Shown: positions 33,455 through 40,004 of the stretch, in pieces | Numbering within the stretch: the first letter of the stretch is position 1 | Layout of the letters: the number at the start of each line of letters is the position of its first letter | Assembly (NCBI GenBank): GCA_021813365.1 | Contig: JAKALB010000006.1 | Span: 1-57,624 of the forward strand | Length of the DNA stretch: 57,624 bases | Reading direction: 5' to 3' | Origin: Pseudomonadota bacterium | GTDB taxonomy: Bacteria; Pseudomonadota; Alphaproteobacteria; Rhodobacterales; Rhodobacteraceae | Notes under the pieces: model-generated | The model's database searches: none | What the model was told of the DNA's origin: nothing | Seen by the model: only the letters and a program-made list of their open reading frames with translations | Program-made: the position numbers and the translations under genes

Positions 33455-34462
33455 TCAGGCCCCGGCATTCAGCCTGGCCTTCTTCTTCTGAAACCGGGCC
33501 TGCATCCTGGCCTCGCCCGCGGGCGTGCCGTCGTGCCACGAGCCGAACCAGCGGTCCAGGGGGATGACCCCGTCGCCGCCATAATTCACCTCGAAATACT
33601 TGTGGTGCAGGTAATGGGCATAGGCGTGGCTATCCAGCGCCGTCTCGTCCGTCAGCTCCAGCTTGTCGAAACCGATATGCCCGTTCAGTGCGCCATACCC
33701 CGCGACATGCAGCTGGAACAGCGCCAGGATCGGGTTGGACGGGATCACCAGGTGCCACAACGCCACCGCGTGATACAGGAACGCTTCCACCGGATGCATC
33801 GACAGAGACGACCAGGGGCTGGGGTTGACCGAATTGTGGTGGACCGAGTGCACCCACCGGTACAGCAGCGGCGTGTGGATCAGCCGGTGGATGCAAAAGA
33901 AATGCACTTCGTGGATGGCGGGCACGACCAAGATCAGCGCCGCCAGGTAAAACGGATGTTCGGCAAGGCTCAGTCCCGGCACCCAGCCCCTGGCAAAGGC
34001 GTGCAGGAACAGCACCTCGACCAGGGTCCACAACGGGATCGAGATGAAGAAGCTGCGCAGGAAGTTGTCCAGGTTCTGGCTCTTGAACCAGAACACGTCC
34101 GAAGGCCGTTCGGCCGGGAACCGGGCGTTGTACTTGAAGCGCGTTCCCTGCTTCTTCCTGATGTAATAGAACAGTTCGACCGCGCCATAGATTGCGAAGA
34201 TGCCCGCCGCATTCACCGCATAGAGCCACAGCGCCCAACCCCAGGACAGGGTCTGCATCGCTTCGGTGGAAGGAACGATCCAGGCCCAGTAGGCCAGCGC
34301 CGTGGCCATGTGAAAGACGTTCCACGGCCAGACATAGCCCACCAGCCAGCGCGCCAGCTTCCCCGGATCTGGCGGCCAGTCCCAGAAGGGGGCAAACTCC
34401 AGCGGGGCGCTGGGGGCCCAGTCGCCGCGCTTGTTGCGTGCGCCGAATTGCAGATCGTCCAT
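33455..34462 (-). CDS. Sterol desaturase / fatty-acid hydroxylase family membrane protein
   Basis: A 335-aa membrane di-iron oxygenase of the fatty-acid hydroxylase superfamily. The histidine boxes are HEVHFFCIHRLIH, HSVHHN, a central HPVEAFLYH and the distal HAYAHYLHHKYFE. The spacing matches the family, so the di-iron centre should form. Four or more hydrophobic spans are visible before and between the boxes. Possible substrates are fatty acids, carotenoids or sterol-like lipids. It is divergent from a LacI gene, with palindromes in the 250-bp gap, so it may be that regulator's target. Confidence 0.87.
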   Translation of the reverse strand: MDDLQFGARNKRGDWAPSAPLEFAPFWDWPPDPGKLARWLVGYVWPWNVFHMATALAYWAWIVPSTEAMQTLSWGWALWLYAVNAAGIFAIYGAVELFYYIRKKQGTRFKYNARFPAERPSDVFWFKSQNLDNFLRSFFISIPLWTLVEVLFLHAFARGWVPGLSLAEHPFYLAALILVVPAIHEVHFFCIHRLIHTPLLYRWVHSVHHNSVNPSPWSSLSMHPVEAFLYHAVALWHLVIPSNPILALFQLHVAGYGALNGHIGFDKLELTDETALDSHAYAHYLHHKYFEVNYGGDGVIPLDRWFGSWHDGTPAGEARMQARFQKKKARLNAGA

Positions 34463-34557
34463 TCGTCTGGTCCTTTGCTCGGCCGCCAGGTCGCCACCGG
34501 TTCCGCGGCCGGGTCGATCAGGGATTCCACTGGGCAGGTGCCGGTGATGTCTGCGCA

Positions 34558-34583
34558 GCGCCCCGGGCCCGGATCCGGGGCGC
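34558..34583. other. GC-rich inverted repeat in the divergent promoter region
   Basis: GCGCCCCGG (34558-34566) and CCGGGGCGC (34575-34583) form a perfect 9-bp stem with an 8-base loop. If the minus-strand promoter is in the AT-rich part at 34600-34700, this hairpin falls in the 5' leader of the hydroxylase mRNA and could affect its expression or stability. Confidence 0.45.
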
Positions 34584-34614
34584 CTGTCGGGAAATGATAA
34601 AGCAAATGAAATGG

Positions 34615-34698
34615 ATCAGATCAATAATCTGATGGACGGAAACGATGTTTCATGTCTTTCATGTCATTATTAGTTCATCAATGATATGTTTCATATCA
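34615..34698. promoter_or_regulatory. AT-rich divergent promoter with three palindromes, likely LacI-type operators
   Basis: Three inverted repeats lie in 84 bp: ATCAGAT-N5-ATCTGAT (34615-34633), GAAAC-GAT-GTTTC (about 34638-34650) and TGATATG-TTT-CATATCA (34682-34698, perfect 7-bp arms). The string ATGTTTCAT occurs in the last two, about 42 bp apart, roughly four helical turns. This is a good arrangement for looping by a tetrameric LacI regulator, here the product of the gene starting at 34713. The last palindrome is 14 bp from its ATG, so autoregulation is likely. Confidence 0.55.
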
Positions 34699-34712
34699 GG
34701 AGCCTTCCGCCC

Positions 34713-35732
34713 ATGCCCCGTCCCACGATCAAGGATGTCGCCCAGGCCGCAGGGGTCTCGGTCGCCACAGTGAACCGCGTGTTGGCCGGGGCTGAAAACG
34801 TGCGTCAATCCACCCGGGCTCTGGTCACGGAAGCAGCGGAAAGGATTGGGTTTTATGGGCTCGGCGCCATCCAGGCCCGCAGCGCCGCCCTGAGGCCCCG
34901 CCTGCGGCTGGGCGTGCTGCTGCTGCAGCCGCACCGCAGCTTCTATCAGATGCTGGCCCGGCATCTGGTCGAGGCCGCCGCCGCGCATCCCGAGGCCGAG
35001 ATCGAGCTGAAGATCGATTTCCTGGAAGATCTCTCGCCGCAGAACACCGCCGCCCGGGCCATCGCGCTGGCCGAATCGTGTCAGGCCATCGCCCTCACCT
35101 CGGCGGTGCATCCCGATGTCACCCGCGCCGTCGACGAGATCCGCGCCCGCGGCATTCCGGTCTTTGCCTTCATCTCGCCACTCGCCGCCTCGGGCGACAT
35201 TCCCTATGTCGGGTTGGACAACTGGAAGGTCGGCCGCACCTGTGCCTGGGGCATCGATCACCTGTGTCGGCCGGGTGGCAAGGTGGCGCTGCTGATGGGC
35301 AACCCGCGCTTTCGCAGCCAGGAGATGAACGAGGCCGGTTTCCGCTCGTATTTCCGCGAGAACGAAACCCGCGTGACCGTGCTGGAGCCGCAACTGACCT
35401 TCGAAAGCGCCGCCGTGGCGCAGGAAATCTGCGAAAACCTGATCGAGGATCCCGATCTGACGGGCATCTATGTGGCTGGCGGCGGCGTCACCGGCGCCAT
35501 CGCCGCGCTGCGCGGCCATCCGCGCAGGGGTCAGGTGGTGCTGATCGGCTATCAGCTGATGGAGGTGACCCGCAACGCGCTGCTGGACGGCACCATGACG
35601 CTGGTGATCGGCAGCCCGATGCGCCAGATGACCCGGACGCTGATCGACGGCATGGTGCAGGCCAGCACCGGCCACCTCGGCAACCTGACCGCAATCCTGC
35701 CATTCGAGCTGCTGACACGGGAAAACATCTAG
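34713..35732 (+). CDS. LacI-family transcriptional regulator
   Basis: A 339-aa regulator with the DNA-binding helix-turn-helix PTIKDVAQAAGVSVATVNRV (about residues 3-22). The ligand-binding domain contains LRLGVLLLQPHRSFYQML, AIALTSAVHPDVTRAV and GGKVALLMGNPRF. The opening of the ligand domain resembles the branch of LacI proteins that sense sugars with ABC-transporter partners, yet no transporter is next to it. ATG 34713 has an AGGAG Shine-Dalgarno. It is divergent from the hydroxylase gene and followed by tRNA-Cys on the other strand. Confidence 0.92.
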   Translation: MPRPTIKDVAQAAGVSVATVNRVLAGAENVRQSTRALVTEAAERIGFYGLGAIQARSAALRPRLRLGVLLLQPHRSFYQMLARHLVEAAAAHPEAEIELKIDFLEDLSPQNTAARAIALAESCQAIALTSAVHPDVTRAVDEIRARGIPVFAFISPLAASGDIPYVGLDNWKVGRTCAWGIDHLCRPGGKVALLMGNPRFRSQEMNEAGFRSYFRENETRVTVLEPQLTFESAAVAQEICENLIEDPDLTGIYVAGGGVTGAIAALRGHPRRGQVVLIGYQLMEVTRNALLDGTMTLVIGSPMRQMTRTLIDGMVQASTGHLGNLTAILPFELLTRENI

Positions 35733-35802
35733 GATGCCGATCTCAGGCCCGAAAAACCGGCCGGGAAGGGGCAGCGCGCGCCACAGGTGCGAGAAACCAC
35801 AA

Positions 35803-35876
35803 TGGAGGCGGGTATCGGAATCGAACCGATCTTCACGGATTTGCAATCCGCTGCGTAACCTCTCCGCCAACCCGCC
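35803..35876 (-). tRNA. tRNA-Cys (anticodon GCA)
   Basis: The minus strand folds as a 74-nt tRNA. The acceptor stem is GGCGGGT (35876-35870) with ACCCGCC plus discriminator T and encoded CCA (35813-35803). The anticodon stem-loop is CGGATTGCAAATCCG with anticodon GCA at 35844-35842. The T-arm reads ATCGGTTCGATTCCGAT. The D-arm with GGCGGAGAGGTT is typical of bacterial tRNA-Cys. Confidence 0.96.
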
Positions 35877-35966
35877 GCCGTCAGAGTGCTCCCCCCTTAG
35901 CCCGACGCACGGTCCCTTGCAAGAGTTCACGCGCGGGTGAGATACTGTGGCCGGAAGGGGCATGCC

Positions 35967-36329
35967 ATGCGGGTCAGATTGCGTTTCGAATTCGGCCCAG
36001 ATCTGAAGATCGGTCCGGGAAAGGCCGAGCTTCTCGAGAAAATTGCCGAGCTGGGCTCGATCGCCGCCGCAGGCCGCGCGATGGGGATGAGCTACAAGCG
36101 CGCCTGGTCGCTGGTCGAAGAGATGAACCATGCCTTTGCCGAGGCGGTGGTGGTCGCGGTGCGCGGCGGGGCGGGGCACGGCGGGGCGGAACTCACCGAC
36201 ACCGGCCGTGCCGTCATCGCCGAATTCCGCGCCCTGGAGCGGCTGGTGCAGGGGGCCGAGGGCCAGTCGCGGATCGCCACCCTGATCGGTCTGATGAAAC
36301 CCGGGGTTGGCGTCAGCGATTCGCACTGA
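35967..36329 (+). CDS. ModE-like single-domain molybdenum-responsive regulator
   Basis: A 120-aa winged-helix protein of the LysR-type ModE N-terminal family. Conserved segments are LLEKIAELGSIAAAGRAMGM with YKRAWSLVEEMN (the recognition helix), and the wing with ELTDTGRAVIAEFRALE. The two C-terminal Mop (molybdate-binding) domains of E. coli ModE are absent, so molybdate sensing must differ or involve another protein. ATG 35967 was chosen with GGAAGGGG upstream. It lies 30 bp before modA and is co-directional. It probably controls modABC through the inverted repeat that overlaps its own stop codon. Confidence 0.87.
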   Translation: MRVRLRFEFGPDLKIGPGKAELLEKIAELGSIAAAGRAMGMSYKRAWSLVEEMNHAFAEAVVVAVRGGAGHGGAELTDTGRAVIAEFRALERLVQGAEGQSRIATLIGLMKPGVGVSDSH

Positions 36330-36349
36330 TATGTTTCTGCAAATATATC
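36328..36349. promoter_or_regulatory. Candidate Mo-box between the modE-like gene and modA
   Basis: GATAT (36328-36332) and ATATC (36345-36349) form an inverted repeat with a 12-base spacer in a short AT-rich stretch. ModE sites have two inverted TATAT-type half-sites. It overlaps the regulator's TGA and ends 10 bp before the modA ATG. Confidence 0.4.
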
Positions 36350-36359
36350 GGAGTCGCCC

Positions 36360-37133
36360 ATGATCCGCCTTTCCCGCCTGACCCGCTGGCTCCTGCTGGC
36401 CGCCTGCCTGGCCTTTCCCGTCGCCGGGCGGGCGGGCGAGATCACCGTCTTTGCCGCCGCCTCGCTGAAGACGGCGCTTGACCAGGCGGTGGCCGGGTTT
36501 CGGGCGGCTACCGGCACTTCGGTCGTGCTGTCTTATGGCGGAACGCCGCAGTTGGCCCTGCAGATCCAGCAGGGTGCCCCGGCCGATCTGTTCCTGTCGG
36601 CCTCGGCCAGCTGGATGGACCGGCTGCAGGCCGAGCAGCTGATCGACGCTTCCACGCGCACCGACCTGTGGGGCAACACCCTGGTGCTGGTCTCGCGCGC
36701 GGCCGGGGCCGCGCCGCTGACGATCGACCGCACCACCGACCTTGCGGGTCTGCTGGAGGGCGGCAAATTGTCGCTGGCGCTGATCGACAGCGTTCCGGCC
36801 GGCCAATACGCCAGACAGGCCCTGGACAACCTGGGCCTGTGGGCGGCCGTCGAATCGCAGGTCGTGCAATCCGAAAACGTCCGCGTCGCACTGGAGCTGG
36901 TGGCCTCGGGCGAGGCGGCGCTCGGTATCGTCTATGGCTCGGATGCCGTGGCCGAACCCAGGGTCCATGTTCTGGGCACCTTCCCGCCCGACAGCCACGA
37001 GCCCATCGTCTTTCCCGGCGCCGTGACCGCCAATGCGGGGAATCCCGCCGATGCCGCGGCCTTTCTGGCCTGGCTGGCCGGCCCCGCCCGGGCCGATTTT
37101 GCGGCCCAGGGTTTCACGGTCCTGACCAGGTGA
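36360..37133 (+). CDS. modA: Molybdate ABC transporter substrate-binding protein ModA
   Basis: A 257-aa periplasmic protein with a signal peptide (about residues 1-25, an LLLAACLAFPVAGRAG core). The mature start ITVFAAASLKTALDQ is the ModA hallmark and contains the Ser that contacts molybdate. YGGTPQLALQIQQGAPADLF and SASASWMDRL provide further ligand contacts, and GIVYGSDAV is conserved near the C-terminus. It delivers molybdate or tungstate to ModB/ModC. The end overlaps modB as GTGA. Confidence 0.95.
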   Translation: MIRLSRLTRWLLLAACLAFPVAGRAGEITVFAAASLKTALDQAVAGFRAATGTSVVLSYGGTPQLALQIQQGAPADLFLSASASWMDRLQAEQLIDASTRTDLWGNTLVLVSRAAGAAPLTIDRTTDLAGLLEGGKLSLALIDSVPAGQYARQALDNLGLWAAVESQVVQSENVRVALELVASGEAALGIVYGSDAVAEPRVHVLGTFPPDSHEPIVFPGAVTANAGNPADAAAFLAWLAGPARADFAAQGFTVLTR

Positions 37134-37828
37134 CGGACTGGCTTGCCCCAGAGGATGCGCAGGCGCTGGTCCTGTCCCTGAAGGTTGCGGGCCTGGCCAT
37201 TGCGGCCAGCCTGCCCTTCGGCATCTGGCTGGCCTGGATTCTGGCCCGCAAGCGGTTTCCCGGCCACGGCCTGGTGAACGTGCTGGTGCATCTGCCGCTG
37301 ATTCTGCCGCCGCCGGTGACGGGCTATCTGCTGCTGGTCACCTTTGGCACCAGGGGCTGGCTGGGCGCCGGCCTGCAAGACATCGGCATCGTGCTGGCCT
37401 TCCGCTGGACCGGCGCGGCCCTGGCCGCCGCCGTCATGGCCTTTCCCCTGATGGTCCGCGCCATCCGCCTGGCCTTCGAGGCGGTAGACCCCGGGCTCGA
37501 GGCCGCAGCCGCCACGCTGGGTGTGCCGCCCTGGCGGGTATTCCTGACCGTATCGCTGCCCCTGGCGCTGCCCGGCGTCCTGGCCGGCGCCGTCACCGGC
37601 TTTGCCAAGGCGCTGGGCGAATTCGGCGCCACGATCACCTTTGTCTCGAACATTCCGGGCCAGACCCGCACCCTGCCGACGGCGATCTACACGGTCCTGT
37701 CGGTGCCGGGCGGCGACGCCCATGCGCTGCGGCTGATCATCCTGTCCATCGCGATCGCCACGGCCGCGCTCGTGCTGTCGGAACTGCTGGGTCGTGGCCT
37801 GGCGGCCCGCATCCGGGGTCGGCGATGA
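37130..37828 (+). CDS. modB: Molybdate ABC transporter permease ModB
   Basis: A 232-aa inner-membrane protein with five or six spans. The start is a GTG overlapping the modA stop (GTGA), giving MTDWLAPEDAQALVLSLKVA, a normal ModB beginning. HLPLILPPPVTGYLLL is the characteristic ModB segment, and the coupling loop appears as EAAAATLGVPPWRVFLTVSL, which docks to ModC. FAKALGEFGATITFVSNIPG is strongly conserved in ModB and CysT/W. It overlaps modC by ATGA. Confidence 0.95.
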   Translation: MTDWLAPEDAQALVLSLKVAGLAIAASLPFGIWLAWILARKRFPGHGLVNVLVHLPLILPPPVTGYLLLVTFGTRGWLGAGLQDIGIVLAFRWTGAALAAAVMAFPLMVRAIRLAFEAVDPGLEAAAATLGVPPWRVFLTVSLPLALPGVLAGAVTGFAKALGEFGATITFVSNIPGQTRTLPTAIYTVLSVPGGDAHALRLIILSIAIATAALVLSELLGRGLAARIRGRR

Positions 37829-38883
37829 TCGAGATCGCCCTGACCCACCGCTTTTCCGGCGTTACGCTGGACTTCGACTTTACCGCGCCGCCTGGCGTGA
37901 CCGCGCTGTTCGGCCACTCGGGCGCGGGGAAATCCAGCGTGGGCCTGGCGCTGGCCGGCCTGTTCCGCCCCGATCGGGCGCGTATCATCCTGGGGGGGCG
38001 GGTGCTGCAGGACAAGGCGCATTTCGTGCCGCCGCATCGGCGCCGGATCGGCGTGGTGTTTCAGGAGGCGCGGCTGTTCCCGCATCTGAGCGTGCGACAG
38101 AACCTGACCTATGCCGCGCGCCATGGCGGCGCAAGACCGCGCACCGACCTGGCCGAGGTTGCCGATCTCCTGGGCATAACGCCCCTCCTGGATCGGGGCA
38201 CCACCGCCCTGTCGGGCGGGGAGCGGGCGCGCGTGGCCATCGGGCGGGCTGTCATGTCCGATCCCGTGGCGCTGATCCTGGATGAACCTTTCGCCGCACT
38301 CGATGCGCCGCGCCGGGCCGAGATACTGCCGTTCCTGCAAGGTCTGCGCGACCGGTTCGATCTGCCGATGCTCTATATCAGCCATGCGCTTTCCGAGGTG
38401 GCGCAACTGGCCACGACCCTGGTGGTCGTCGAAGCCGGACGTGTCCTGGCGCAGGGTCCGGCCGGCGCGATCCTGTCCGACCCGGCCCTGGTGCCGGTCT
38501 TTGGCAGTTCCGAGGCCGGGGCCCTGCTGTCGGCCCGGGTGGGCGCGCGCGAGGCCGATGGCCTGACCCGGGTCGAAACTGCCGGCGGGCCGGTCTTTCT
38601 GCCCGGCGACCTGCCGCCCGCCGGCAGCCCGATCCGTCTGCGCATCCGCGCGCAGGACGTGATGCTGGCCCTGGGCGAGGTGAGGGGAATTTCGGCGCTG
38701 AACCTGCTGCAGGCCCGGGTCGAAAGCCTGTCGCCCGAGGGCGAGGCCGGGCAGATCGTGGTGCTGACTGTGGGCAAAGAACGGATTCTGGCCCGCGTCA
38801 CCCGCCGCTCGGCCCAGGCGTTGGGCCTGCACCCGGGCCTGGGCCTGCGGGCGATCCTGAAGACCGTGGCTCTGGCCGGCTGA
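37825..38883 (+). CDS. modC: Molybdate ABC transporter ATPase ModC
   Basis: A 352-aa cytoplasmic ATPase. Walker A GHSGAGKSS, Q-loop VFQEARLFPHLSV, signature LSGGERARVAIGRA, Walker B LILDEPFAALD and switch YISHALSEV are all present. The C-terminal Mop-like domain (about residues 285-350), beginning ISALNLLQARV, can bind molybdate and allow trans-inhibition of transport. Length and order modA-modB-modC are standard. No molybdenum-enzyme gene lies adjacent. Confidence 0.95.
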   Translation: MIEIALTHRFSGVTLDFDFTAPPGVTALFGHSGAGKSSVGLALAGLFRPDRARIILGGRVLQDKAHFVPPHRRRIGVVFQEARLFPHLSVRQNLTYAARHGGARPRTDLAEVADLLGITPLLDRGTTALSGGERARVAIGRAVMSDPVALILDEPFAALDAPRRAEILPFLQGLRDRFDLPMLYISHALSEVAQLATTLVVVEAGRVLAQGPAGAILSDPALVPVFGSSEAGALLSARVGAREADGLTRVETAGGPVFLPGDLPPAGSPIRLRIRAQDVMLALGEVRGISALNLLQARVESLSPEGEAGQIVVLTVGKERILARVTRRSAQALGLHPGLGLRAILKTVALAG

Positions 38884-39082
38884 CAGCGGCGAAGCCGCGG
38901 CGCCCGCGGCAAAAGCCCTGCTGCCGCCCCCGCCCATGCCCGCGCCGACCTGCGGATCGGCTCTGGCATGGGCTGGGGGTGGCCTGCGCCCTCCATCCCG
39001 CCCCCCCCAGGCCGCCGGCGGCGGCCCGCCCCGCGAAGCCGTTCGGTCACGGGCCGGGGGGCAGGGCGCGCGGAAAGGATTT

Positions 39083-39104
39083 GACCAAATTCCCCCGGTT
39101 GGTC
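39083..39104. promoter_or_regulatory. Inverted repeat GACCAA-N10-TTGGTC
   Basis: Perfect 6-bp arms (39083-39088, 39099-39104) separated by 10 bp, one helical turn between half-sites. It starts inside a TTGACC that could be a -35 box, 24 bp before the kinase-like gene. It is a candidate operator for an unidentified regulator. The rest of the 244-bp gap after modC is GC-rich with no gene I can support. Confidence 0.4.
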
Positions 39105-39127
39105 CAGTCTCCCGCCGGGAGAATCGG

Positions 39128-39997
39128 ATGCAGATCGAAGACAGGATCCGGGCTCTGCCGCTTTGGCGGGGCGAACTGCGGCTCGCCCGCCTGGGTGGCG
39201 GCATCACCAATGTGAATTACCTGGCCGAAGATCGTCTTCGCCGCGCCGTGGTGCGGGTGGGGGATGACATCCCGGTGCATGGCATCCTGCGGTTCAACGA
39301 ACTGGCGGCCTCCCTGGCGGCCCAGGCGGCCGGGATTTCCCCGGCGGTGCTGGCGCATGAGCCGGGCCTGCTGGTGATCGATTTCATCGAGGGCCGGACC
39401 ATGACGGCCGAGGATCTGCGGCAGGATGACCTGCTGGACCAGGCGCTGGACCTGGTGATCCGCACGCACCGCGACCTGCCCCGGTTTCTGCGCGGCGCCA
39501 GCCTGACCTTCTGGGTGTTCCAGGTGCTGCGCGATTATGCGGCCACGCTGCGCGACGGGGCCAGCCGGCATCTCGACCGGCTGCCCGGCCTGATGGAGGA
39601 GGCCCGCGAGCTGGAAGCCGCCGTGGGCCGGATCGAGATGGTCTTCGGCCACAACGACCTGCTGCCGGCAAATTTCCTGGCCGACGCGCAGCGGATGTGG
39701 CTGGTCGACTGGGATTACGCCGGCTGGGGCTCGCCGCTGTTCGATCTGGGCGGGCTGGCCGCCAACAACGGCCTGTCCGACACCCAGGAAGAACGCCTGC
39801 TGACCCGCTATTTCGGCGGCCTCGACCGCGACCTGATGCGCCGCTATCGCGCGATGAAGGCGGCCGCGGCGCTGCGCGAGACCATGTGGTCGATGGTCAG
39901 CGAAATCCATTCCGAACTCGATTTCGACTATGCCGCCTATACCGCGGCCAATCTGCACACCTACGGCCAGGCGCTTGACGCCTTCCGTCACATCTGA
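39128..39997 (+). CDS. Choline/ethanolamine kinase-like phosphotransferase
   Basis: A 289-aa protein-kinase-fold small-molecule kinase (APH/choline kinase superfamily). The nucleotide loop is GGGITNVNYL. The catalytic Brenner motif is FGHNDLLPANFL (HxDxxxxN with Asn in place of the first Asp, as in choline kinases). The metal-binding Asp is in LVDWDYAGWGSPLFDLG. It would phosphorylate choline, ethanolamine or another alcohol. It lies seven bp before a sarcosine/dimethylglycine dehydrogenase-like gene, which supports a choline or methylamine link, though not proof. The ATG has GGGAGAA upstream. Confidence 0.83.
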   Translation: MQIEDRIRALPLWRGELRLARLGGGITNVNYLAEDRLRRAVVRVGDDIPVHGILRFNELAASLAAQAAGISPAVLAHEPGLLVIDFIEGRTMTAEDLRQDDLLDQALDLVIRTHRDLPRFLRGASLTFWVFQVLRDYAATLRDGASRHLDRLPGLMEEARELEAAVGRIEMVFGHNDLLPANFLADAQRMWLVDWDYAGWGSPLFDLGGLAANNGLSDTQEERLLTRYFGGLDRDLMRRYRAMKAAAALRETMWSMVSEIHSELDFDYAAYTAANLHTYGQALDAFRHI

Positions 39998-40004
39998 GGC
40001 ATTC

